Origin: Anas platyrhynchos
Lineage: Eukaryota > Chordata > Aves > Anseriformes > Anatidae
Assembly (NCBI RefSeq): GCF_047663525.1
Contig: NC_092590.1
Span: 49,878,501-49,942,500 of the forward strand
DNA: 64,000 bases
Reading direction: 5' to 3'
Shown: positions 47,101 to 59,400 of the stretch, in pieces
Numbering within the stretch: position 1 is the stretch's first letter
How the letters are laid out: each line of letters opens with the position of its first letter
Position numbers and translations under genes: made by a program
The notes under the pieces: generated by a model
Databases searched by the model: none
Seen by the model: only the letters and a program-made list of their open reading frames with translations
What the model was told of the DNA's origin: nothing

Positions 47101-50100
47101 TCAACCCCCCACTCCCCCCAAACTTTCTTATTTCTTAGGCAACTTCTTGGATTAGCATTAACCAGAAATTAAAAAGGAAAACAAAAACAAAAAGAGAGCA
47201 CTAAACGCCATCCATCTCAATGCATTTCAGATGATGGAAAGGAAAAGGCAAACAGATCTGTCAGTTCGTTCTGGATTGCTCCCTACAGGGCAGTTTTTCA
47301 CTCTGCTGGCTTGTATGAAATTTTCATTACTCTCTCCTGGGCAATTCCTGAATGGCCCAACACATCTTGCTAGCAGGAAGAGCTTCTTAATGCTCAGCTG
47401 ATGTTTTCCCTTTCCTAATTACAGCTCCCTGCAAGGTGATTTCTTAGCCTCCAAGGTGGTGATAGATTTTTTCATTGATACAATTTCCATGGCTCCCGTC
47501 TTTATTTGTTACTAAACAAACCCATGCAAACATTTGGTGTGTAAAGGGTGTTATTAAACTAAGTCTCGCCTATATATTTAGTCCTTTTTTTCCCCTTCTT
47601 GCTCCAAATCATTTGTTGTACCAAGACAGCTCTGCTCAGAGTAGATCCCCCAGAAGTAAGATGCACAGACCTGATTCACGTGAACAGGAATGAAGCTCCG
47701 AGCCATTCAGGTGTTCTGACTTTTTCCTCCTTTTCTTTTGTCTCAAAACTCAAACTTTAGTGCATGCATACAGTAAGGGCTCTAAGACGCATGCTGCCAG
47801 CCTTCTGAATTGCCTCTCGTGATCTGACTGCATTTTACTGTTGACAAGCAAGCAAATCAATATATGAAAGCGTGTTGCTGGCCGCTGACCATGCAACGCT
47901 TCTGCTCGATAGCTCAGAGTGCGACATCCCTCTTGGGACAGTGAAATGCCAGCGAGAACCACCGCTGTGGGGATTGGCATGACTCAGCCAGCACTCACTG
48001 GTTCCAGTTGGGCTTTCACCACAGCCGTCAGCCCCAGCTTTGTGTTCTCTGCCGCTACCTTCCTCTCTCCTGCTCTGTCCTTCTGGATAGCTGGCACTAA
48101 AACAGGGAGAAGAGAGTGAGAACAAAAAAGACATTCTGTAGAGGAGTGCCACCATCAAAGGGAAGCAAACAGCCTGCCTTGGCCTCCACATTTTGGCTGT
48201 GACTCAGTGGTGACTGCCACTTGCATGCTGGACATGCGCACAGGGAGCTGGGGCACCCTCGCCACGAGGGGTGTGGCATTAGGGATGATGGAGTAAACAG
48301 CAATTCACCTGAAACCAGATTAGCCAGCACACGTTCCCGAAACAGAACCTAGGAAAGAGACAAGTCCGCGGTGTATTTGTTTGGCCTGGTAACGAGAGCT
48401 AGGCATGGGAGCAGATGCACTTAGTGGAATTCCCCCATCCACTAGCATTATGGGACACTCCTATTACTGTTCTTATAATTACTGCTAATCATTACTATTA
48501 CTGTAGTGACCAAAAAAAAAAAAAAAAGCAGTCAGGATCAAGCCTTCATTGTCCTGGCTGTTGTCATGCAGGGGCGATGAGACAGCCTGCCCCAGGGGAT
48601 CTATAAACGTGGGTGCCCAATTCATCACTGCAGTCATATTCAAACTAGGACACCGTGGTCCACGATGAAGCTCCCCTAGGACCTGAGCAAAATGAAAGCC
48701 TGGCATTCCCTCCAGCTGAGCTATGATGGCCTTGTTTGCATTAGCTTGGAGCCAGGATGTTGGTATCAGGGTGCTCTCTGTTGAAATGCAGCTAGAAAGG
48801 CAAGAAGCTGATCAGGAATACCTTGGGGTCTCAACACTCAACAAGATGTTTACAAGATGTTTCCATTCCGTGTTTTTTCTCTGTGGGCCCAACCTGCAAT
48901 AAAACTCCATATTCTTTGATCTCCAGTGAATTTGGTATCACCAACTCTTGAAATCCAACTGTGAGTCACATGGCATGCGGAAACCTCTGGGGTTTGGTTT
49001 GGGAATGACCAAGAATAACTGAAATCATCTTCTAGTCACCTTCTCCTCCCAGCCATGGTTTGAACACTACCTCAGGTATCCAACCTCCCCGAGACAGACC
49101 GAAGAAGAGCATTAACCAGCTTCGTCACACACTGGGTACCAACAGGGAGCTCTAAGGAAAGACTGCAGGCTTCTATAAAGATCCTTTCTCTCTGAAAGGA
49201 GCTGTGAGTTTGCCCCAAGGTGAAGGAAGCAACCTAAGATGATCCCCACACCAAGACCCCCACGGAACTTGTCCCCACCTGTCCAACAAGGGTAAGGAGG
49301 GTGCTGGTCACCTGCTCTGTGCATGGAGATGGGATGAGGAGAGAAACCTACTGAAGTTGTGTCTTGGGGTCTCAACCCCAAGTCCTGGGGACAAGGTGCC
49401 AGCAGCTGACGGTGATACTTCCACGGGTAACTCCTCTGCATGGCACCTCTGCACCCACCTCCTCATCCAGCATTGCTCCCTGCAGCGGGGTGCTATTGAA
49501 GAGATGCAGGAGGTTTCCTTCAGGATACTCCAAGTGCATGTGTGTAAAGCAGGAGTGGAAAATGACAAAGGCCAGGGCTGGGTTTAATTAGACTGGTGTT
49601 AGTTACTCCATTAAGAACATCACCAACCTGGGGCTGGCAGTTCTTGATTACCACTCCTATAGCCAGGGTCTTGGTCCTTTACATGGATATATAAATATAT
49701 ATTTCAAATACATGAAAAAGGGGGCTTTGGATAAGGGTCCGGTAATTCCCATGTGAATTGAAGCTAAAGGGTGAATTGCCAGGTGAGGAAGAGAGCACTC
49801 TGGGAAACACTAGCTAAAGCTGCCAAAAGCACTCAGTTCTCTGGATCTTGTTCAATCTGCAGTAATAATAGTCCCTCTGAAGGGCTTTCTAGAGAAGTCA
49901 GGCATCCCAGAAAACCATTTTTTTTGGTAAGAGTCCAAAGAGAAGCTGCACATTAGATGCTCAGGATGAAACACTTTTGGTCACCGACTTACAGCGTGCC
50001 TGCAGCAGAGGTCACCCCTTCATAAATAACACACGTTCCAGCTCCACACCCAGATTAAGCTACCCTGCCCAACCAGGCATACAAGCCAGCTGACATTAAC

Positions 50101-53100
50101 CAAAACAAAGACCATGAAGTTAGCACGGGAGACGGCCTGTGCTGAGCTGAAACACGCTGGCCAGCAGGGCTCATGCAGAGCATGGCCCAGCTCTTTGGCC
50201 TCCATCCTGGCTTCGCAACCCTCCCCCTGTTTTGTTCTCGTAACATTCCCCGACGTGGACCAAGGAGCGAGATTTCCAGGAAGGACTGCTGTATGCAAAG
50301 CTAATTGCCCCTCTTTCCAAATCAACCACTTTAAAGGGCACATAGGTTAACTAAATGGGAAAAGAGGTTTCAGTGCAAGTCTCTTCTCCCTCTTCCACAG
50401 AGTGCTCTTATGCAAGGCGCTGCACACTGCGGCATGTGTGTGATTACATGGGGGCAGCCCGGATTGCCGTGTGTACTAACTGTGCGACGTGTCATCTGCG
50501 CCGCCGACTGCGCTGCAAATGCTGAAATTGTCTTTTACGTAGATCTACATAAGGCTGGACCCTTTAGGCAATGGCCTTCAATTGTTTACAGGGTTTTTAT
50601 AAACAGGATACTAATGATTTGTAAATATCCCGCTGGAAATCCAGCAGTTTAATATATATGTGCCCGTCTGTAATAAATCTATCTCCACTAAAACTTCACC
50701 GGTAGTGTTACACAACTGTTACTGACCACAACAATTGCCTCTAATTGCATGTACCAATGATTCTGCTTCGTCTCTCCTACAGTTTGATCCTGGGGTTGGT
50801 ACATCTTCAGCACGTTGCCCGGGCAAGCAGAAATCCAAGAAATAATGCATTATTGTTGCCAGCATTTTCCAGGCTTGCACGGTGCATTTCTCCTCAGTCA
50901 GAGAAAGAGCAGGAGAATGTGCTGCTCTGAATTCCTGCTGCTGCACCTTAGCTAGATTTGTTTATTGTGTGTTGTTTAATTTTTCACATCAACTTCTCTC
51001 CAGCTGAATGCAGATGGGGACACGTACACGTACACCTACAGACATATGGCACACAGAAAAATCTTTCTTTAATATTTTCTTGGGGTTTCCTTGAGCATTG
51101 CAGAAGAGAGTGTTTAGATGGTCAGCAGCTAGGTATCTGTCTGTAAACAGTAAATTTCCTGCAGTCAAACCAAAAGTACCTTTCGAAAAGAAGTTGTAAC
51201 ACAACCCTCTCGTGTTGTATCAATCCACCTACAGACACATCCTCTTGGCAGTGAGAGAGGCCAGCATTTCCCTCTAAGCTAAATATTGTACTAAAATTCA
51301 TGTGTGCCTACCCCAGTTAGCCCACGTTTAAGAGACAAAGTAGCGAGCTCTGGGGGATGGATAAGTTGCCTTCATGCAGAGGGAAACTCCAGCTTGAAAA
51401 CCAACAGAAGGACTGCACTAAACCCATGGCGTGGGAGAAGAGGCAGCATAATGTTGTGTCACTCCTGATGCAAGTGTGAATAACCCACTGCTGGGAGTGC
51501 ACTGATGCAAAGCAGTCTGTCAGTACATCCTTAGCTTCAAAATAAGCGCCTTAAGGAACTGTAATGACAGACAGTACCTGTGCTAGCTTAAGGTCAGATC
51601 CCAGTAAAGCATTTGAGAAATACTTGCCCCAACCTTAAATACTTCTTCAGCAAGTGAGGGAGTCCTTGTAAGAATTTATATTGTTGCCATCTCCAAACAT
51701 GATGCACATAAAAAAGATCGTCTCAGATATCTGGTGCCATCCCTTAACAAAACCCTGGGGTTTGCACGTGACACAGATCCTAACGCTGTCCCCTGACTGT
51801 TAATGCTTCTCCGAGTCAGGCTGGTTTCCCCCAGCTCCCACACTTACTCTGCAGCAGTGCTAGCGAGGTTGTGCTGTTGACCAGAAAACCTCTGTGGCCT
51901 CTCATCCAAGATCTTATCTGCCACAGAGAGATACTCAGTCAAGCCATGCACTACAGCAGAAGCTGTCTGTCCGGGCCAGTCCAGGTTACCATCCCTGATG
52001 AAGATGGTTGTGAGGGTAAACAGGGCACAGCTTACTGTCTTGGCCTCTCTGCCAGGCTACGATAGCCCCCTAGCTCCATCTCTGTCCCTGAATGCGAAAT
52101 ACTCCATGGAGCCTGGTTGTCTTGCAATGATTTTTTCCCCCTCAGTATATATCAGAAAAAAGGACTGCACTTGCACATCTTGTTAATCCTGCCTAAAACT
52201 ATGAGAGCAGCTCTCCCTGTGCTTCACAGCCTTCCTGTTCTGCATCTCCTCCCACCTGCACACGCAATTCCCCCAGACTTTGGTAGAAAGATGTGAGTCA
52301 CATGCTGTGTCACAAGCAAGAAAAAGCTAGAACATTGATCTCATTTCTGTCTGCTTCCCAGAATAAGGTCAGTGACACCAAAGCCTGCAAACCCCGTTTT
52401 CTTCTCATCTCCTTCTATGCCCGTCACTTAGGTGAGAGGACTGGGAGGGCAGGAGAATTGTCTCCTGCCATACTCGAGGCACGGAGAGCAGCCTTCGCTC
52501 CGGATGCAGGAGCTGCCTTGGCTGGACCCAAGGGGAAGGAACACAGACTGCTCTGGTGTCATTCCTGCTGCCACCACAAGTGGGAAACGTTGGGCCTGTT
52601 TTTCACACCTCAATCGCTTCATTAGCACCAGCTGAATGGAGACAACTGGCAATGAAATTGTGGCAAACTTCGTAAATTTCAAAACCAGGAGGAGAAGGCA
52701 GTGTTAAGTCCTGATGTCACTTCTTCTGAGGTAGATCACTGTTTTGCACTATGAACTCAGCTGGGCTTCACAGATGGCTTTGCAGATAAAGCACGAGGAA
52801 ACTAACTTACACCCATTGCAAGTGTATCTACAGCTAAGAAATGAGATAACTGAATGCCCTTGGGGAGATATGAGAGGCATTTAAAGCATAAAAATTGCTC
52901 ACCTTTCCCTTACCTGGTAGGCAGATAAACAGAAAAGTTCCTGCCCAAAACACCTAAAGGTCTGATGTAAGCCTTCCAAAGCAAAGGAAATATGACTCGG
53001 TGGCAGCTGTGGCATGAGAATGCGCTACCCAGTGGCAGAACATTCCCAATTCGCTCAAACTGGGCAGCTCTGGAGAACTGCTCAAGTCTGCAGGGATCAC

Positions 53101-53440
53101 GGGCAAAGTAAGTGTGGGAGGGCAGAGGCTCACGCTTCTGTGCTGGACATGGAGGCCGGGGTGTTTCACAAGGGCATTCGCAGCCTCCCAGGTGCTGCGC
53201 CGTGCTCAGACTTTCAGTCACGTGGCTGTTGGGATAGACACTGCTCACCGCACGCTAAGGGAGGGTGGGAGCAATTTGCTTTACTGCTCTTGCCAAAAGC
53301 CTCTATTAGTAGATGTTATGAAAGCTCCACAGAGGCAAAGCATTCCTAAAACCACTTGATTAAAATTAATAACACCCGAAACTCCCCCCAGTTGTTTATG
53401 GACGGGAGCGCCGAAGGAGGCAAGCAGCAAAAGCAAAGGC

Positions 53441-53460
53441 AGAGAGAGAGAGAGAGAGAG
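53441..53460. repeat. (AG)10 microsatellite
   Basis: Twenty bases of perfect AG dinucleotide repeat in intergenic DNA. Confidence 0.95.
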
Positions 53461-56400
53461 GTGTTCCCCTTCCCTACAGTCTGACGGGCCAGGGGAGTCC
53501 CCGCATCCTTTCAGCTGGCTGCCGAGATGCTGCCTGCTTCCCCCGCACCGAGGGCGAGACTGGTTTTTGATCTACAGGTGCCAAGACCTACTTAAGGATT
53601 GAGCGTTGTTCCACCATCCCCCAGCGCCTATGAACTACCCTCACGGTCTTCAATGCTTTCACCCCCACGGCATCCCTGCAACTATTTTGGGACCTCTCGG
53701 AGGGTGGAACCGAGGCACGCGCAGCTTACCCGAGGCGCGTGTCGAGGCACAGGCTTCCACCTGCATCTCCCGTGATCCCTGCTCCTGCCCTGCTCGCAGA
53801 TCACTTCCTCTGCAGGTGGCGAGTGAGAGCAGCACCGGCTGCCTCCCAGACTCCTCTTCCTCATCCCAGAGCCCAGATCCATGCTGTAGTAGATTAAAAA
53901 TGTCAAGCTGAACGAGGAGGAAGACTTGCAGTAGCACAACTGTCAGGCTGCTATGCTTAAAGGCGACAACCACTCTGTCCCTTGGGCACACTGACTGCCA
54001 GCTGGGAGATGTCATCTCCTGTGCGTGGTGGTCTCAGAGACCCAACCCGAGCTTTTTTCCCTTGGCTGCTTCCTCACCCTTAGCACGGGCAAAATGAACT
54101 TGCAGCTGACATCCTGATCCCAGGCACTCTGTTGCCTTACAAAAGGGACAGGAGATTTAAGAAGTCTGCAGTGTGTGACAGACACGTTTTGAGCTCAAGC
54201 TTCTGAAATAACAGGTCTGCTGAAGCAGGTGTAGGCTTTCTTTGTGCTGCCCCAAAACTCATGACACAGGGAAACCTTGGTCTGAGTGACCTGCATTAAT
54301 GCGTATGAACTGTAATGCTGTCTTATTTGTATAAGAAAATCATTTTGCATACAGCTTAAGACCATAATCCTTGGGGAATTTGATTTGTGGAAAGGCCTGG
54401 ACTCAAGATCTAGTGTAGAACATGAAAAAATCTCTGTATCACTAACTTTTGCTCTGGCTGGAAATTGAGGAGGATTTACCTTTGCAGCCAGTAGCTATTA
54501 ACTGGAAATCATTCATCAGATGGAGTCTCTGAAAGCTCTTCCATCTGAACCCCAGAACTTTTCCACACACCCTGGGATACACAGCTCCCCGTGCCCCACT
54601 GTGCTGTGCTACCAGGCCTCAGTGCTATGTTCCCTTTCATCTCGTACTGCTACTGGTACACATATGAGTGCAGAGCTTCTGCGCTGGCCTGGCCCGCTAT
54701 CCCACACAGCCAACAGCAGTAACCAGACTAACTCATGTATAAGAGTTTTGGGGTCTCATCCACAGGGCCTGGCTGGGTCCAGTGACACAGATCTGCCACC
54801 ACACCGCAGCAGAACCCCACACAGCACTCTCACATGAGGCTCGGGATGGAGATGGGTTTGTGTTGTTTTCTACCCAAGTTCCTTCGAGGATAATGGTATG
54901 TTTTCCGCAGGGCTTTCTGCACATGTACTGATCTGTGTGAACCTGAGTTCTAGGTTAACCAAGATATTTTTATGAGAAACAAAAGACAAACTTGCTGCTC
55001 AACAACATTACCAAAATCCTTGGGATCTAAGTCAGAGCCCGAGCTTGGCAGCAGCACAAGGTACATCCTGTACATTAAAATCTGAAGTTTTCTATTGTAC
55101 ATTCAGGGTGCATGGGTGAACATTTCACTACTTATTTCCATGTGTGCTAGACACTGAGCACAGAAAATGTTATTTGGCATAAGAGAAATTGTGTACGTGG
55201 CAGCAGAGAGCTAGTGTGCTGAGCGAACAGCAAGTAACAGGAAACAATGCACAGTCTTTAAGGGATTCAAACGTTTGATGACAAAGGGAATTTGGCTCCT
55301 ATCTGTGTCATATTTTCTTTTGAAACAGCCACAGCACAAAGGAGAAAAGCTAGAATTCACTTGCATTGCAGGTAGTGCACACACTGTTCTGAAGTCCTAT
55401 GCCAGGCTTTAAAAGCTGGTAAAAAGAAAATCCTACAGAACCACACAAAGGCTAATTCCCACCACTGCCAGGTGTAATTTCACAAGTCACCCCTCAAAGC
55501 CAGCCGTGCTAATTCTGGTACAATTTCATCTGCAGAACAGGAGAGGAAGAACTGGCACAAACACAAGAGATGCTCCCAGATTCTCCTGTGTTACAGCAAC
55601 CAGAAGGCTGTTCATAAGCCTCATGAAGTTGATGGAAAAATGACCAGGATTTCCACAGGCTCTGTCCAAATTGTCCTGTATTTAGAAAAATACTCAAGTT
55701 TTGTCCCCCACCCAGGGGTTTTTAACCTTCCAATAGTATTCAGAGCATGCTTACATTTATGAGTTGCTGTTACTGCATAGCATGGTGGCCTGCATCTCTC
55801 ATCCTGCTCCTCTTACATCCCACGGAACCCCCTAGTAATATAAATATTAAAAAGTACATTTTAAGAAATTTAAGTAATTGAGTGCCCATGGCAATCAAAA
55901 GCCTAAAAATGCCTAAATACCCAAACACTAATTCCATACCCACTGAAATCAACAGGGGTTTTACTACAGCCTGCGGCAGGTCTTGGAGTCAGGCCAGAGC
56001 TAATTGGGAAAATCCCAGATCCCTTTTAATTCTCTTAAAAATCCTCGTGTTAAGACATTAAATGGCTGCATTTCACAAACACTTAATGGTCTAAAAAGCA
56101 AACTAACCCTTCGTGGAATCATCCTAAATACCTCTTTTAAGACTTTCCAGGTTGTAGTTTGAAAGTGGCACCTGAAATACAAGAGTGCGCTGGACCAGTT
56201 TACAGCGGGATCCCACACCAGGATATCTGTCCTCTGCCTAGATGAACGGAGAGGTCAAACCAGTGCAAACTTGCCCTGAATAACAGGAGGGGAAAGCAAG
56301 AATGGCAGGCTCCATCTCTCCTCCCAACCCTGTGAAAGCTCGCGGACTTTCTTCTCTTTGGGGGCCTGGCCCAGCCCTTGGCATTGCTCAGAACCCGGGC

Positions 56401-59400
56401 AGAAACGCTCTGGCACCTCTGCCCTACAACCCATTGGAGGCTTCCACACAGGACAAACCCAGGGGATTTCCTCCTGCACCACAGCACTTGTGGATGGTGG
56501 AAGGAGGGGACACCTGCACTGGGAAGGCCTGGAAGGCTGGACCTGTAAGGAACCGTGCTGGAAAAGAAGAAAGAGTTGGATGGGAATGTCCAAGGCCACA
56601 CAACCCAGTCCAACTTCCCCTAAATCCCGTAAGGTTTTGCTGAGGTCACGGCCATTTCTGTGCAGATCTCAAAGCATGCGTGCATGTGTCTCTGTAAGGT
56701 CATGCCCTTCGCCTGCGTCACTCCCCGTTCTTATTTGGAACAATCAGGAGGAAACTCCTGGTGTTTCTTGGCTCCTGCACACATTTTTCATGCATAGGGG
56801 AGCACCCAGCCCATAGAGAACATTTTTTGCTGCTGTAATCTTGATGGGAAAAGCAGTTAGTGATGGAAGAAGGCATTCAGATGGCTGAGATGTGCCCGAG
56901 GGAGGAGACCTCACAAACATATTTGCACTTGAGAAGCAATGAACGTGCCACCAAAAAAAGTCAAGAGAAGTATTAACGAGGCGAGGGGAAAGGGCAAGAG
57001 AATTTCCAGTCTTTCAGCTCCTCAGGAGCCGCGCTGCGTTTGTGTGCTGGTTCATTCTGGTAAACGAGGACAGCCTGAGCTGGTGCTGCTCTGAGAGCAG
57101 CAGGCAGATCTGCAACATCACTTTTACCTGGAAAAGGAGGAAAGGCTGAGCTTTAACCCCCAGCTGCTGGACACACACCAGTCCTCATGACAATGACAGC
57201 CAGTTGTGGGAGGGCAGTGAGCTCCCAGGCACTGCTGTAAAAGGACTCACATTCTGGAGGGCTTGGATTAACAAAATCCCTGTCTTGGTTCAGTCAGGTT
57301 GTCTGATCACCAATCCATATGCAACTACAAAACCCAGCTCAACTGCTGGGGTCTGCATTCATTTAACAGGGGCTGCATGTCCAGCAGGGATACTTCAGAG
57401 CTGCTCTTTTAAGCAATCTAAGCCAAGCCGCACGAGTTCACCGTTGTGTAGGGGCTGTACGGTCCTAAGTGGGAAACCAGGACACAGCTGAAGCAGAAGC
57501 CACAGCAGTGAGACAGGCATCTCCTGCACCCTTCCACGGGTCTTACCACTCTCTGTGCAACTGGTCAGCTCTTTCCAGTGGTCATTCTGGGTTTTGAACT
57601 TAGTTTTGCCTTGAAATGCTCAATCCTGCTTCTTCTGACTTGTTTTACAGGATCAGCCTGGAAATTACAAGCTTCACGGGTTCATCAGCCTTTGTCTTCA
57701 AGTTCATGCCCATCTTCAAGTTCACAGTTCTGCCCCTTGCCACCAAGGCAGCAAGAGAAATTAGCACAAATTCCTACTGGATTGTTTTCACAGCCACCAC
57801 TCTACCTGCTACAACCTTCAGGTATCCCAGCATTTGCTCCCATGCGGACCCAGGTCTGATCTTGAATTGAACAGAAGGATGAGGCCCTGTCACACGGCAG
57901 TCAGTCAGTCATCTAGGAACTCTGCATCCACTTATTTTCCTTGCTGGAAAATCACACAGCATAACCACCACCCTTCCCAGCAGCTCTCCTGCTATGCCCA
58001 CGTTCTGTGCCAGAGCTGCCAAGACCCAATGTCTAAGATGCTAAGAGCTGCCAAAAAGCACAAGTGCAGATGAGGCCACCTGAGGGGCCCCTCCTCATGT
58101 TTTGCTGTCTCAGCAACATCCCTCCACTAAATAGGCATAAGCACATGCATGTAGTCTTGAAGAGAGGGAAAAGACACAAACACTTAGGTCAAAATCTGCA
58201 TGTTCTGGCCATGTGGCATGGCCCCATAAAATCCCGGTCCCCACACTGTCCCCTGCCTGCCAGTGCCTTGTCTTAGATGCCTCACCGCCCTGCGGGGTGG
58301 CTGCTGGGCTGGCTGGCTCGCAGGGCAGGGATGCCCTGAAAGCTCCTGGGTCCTCCCTGTTACGTAAAGCTGTTGCAGCTACCTGCCAGGCCTACCGGTT
58401 GCCCTGCAACCTTCCAAATCCCAAGGAGTATCTATTAGACAGCTTCCTGGAACAGCGCTCCTATTCACATCTGCCGCTGGGGCTCCGTCAAACGGCCAGC
58501 AGAAGTCAATAAAACGCAGCTCATCATGGGATTTGCCGTAACAATGGGACACAAACAGACTTAGTCTTACGTACAGCAATGATGTCAAACAAATTAGCTT
58601 TGCTCGGGTTAGTCAGATGCTCTTGCAAAGCACGGCCCTATCTTCTTGTGTCTCAACCCTGGCTGTGCTATTTCTCAGCAGGAGCTACCAGGAGGCATCT
58701 TTGTGCTGGAGTCCTGCACAGAGAAGACATAGGAAGAGTTCTTGGCTTTTTCTTCGCCTGCCATAGCAAAAACGATGACAGAACACCACTATAAAATAAT
58801 TCAAAGTAGCAAAGAGCAGAGCATATGTCGTAAAGTGACAGTGACGAGCTGTACCACTCCCAACCCTGGGTCACATTGTGGCTCCTTGCCTTGGGAAGCT
58901 GAAGACAGATCAATTTGCAAACAGAAACAGTGCTCCCAGGAGGTCTGCAGCCCCTGCACAGCATGTGGGGTGCACTCAGCACCAGGCTCCTGGATGTGCT
59001 GTGCCTGGGAAGCCTTCCCACAGCTGCCTCAGCCTGGCTCCCCATTCTCAGTCTCTCCTTGGCCAATGACAAAGCCACCACACGGTATTTTGGGTCAGTC
59101 ATGGCCAAGAACCACAGCCACATTTCAATTTCTAGTACTCACAGAACCACCTAGCTGTGCTTCTGCCTGTTAAAGGACAAAGTACTGTTTAAATAAGAGT
59201 GTCAAAATGGAACTGCTGTTAGGCAACCTGTTTGCAAACCTGCACCAGATAAACTCAACATGAAGATTTCATTAAAATTCTGTGTTTAAGTGAGTCACTG
59301 TCAGATACAGAACCCAAACGTGCCATCTGGATACCTCTGACTTCTGAGTTGGAAAACCGATCCCAGAGCTACCTGCCAATTTCGCAGGAGTCCTGATTGC

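Noticed and set aside
52240..52330. Cys-rich minus-strand segment ending GNCVCR at a GTGGGA donor, considered as an EPGN EGF exon
   Set aside because: Cysteine spacing does not fit the 7-4-10-1-8 pattern and an upstream stop makes the exon too short.
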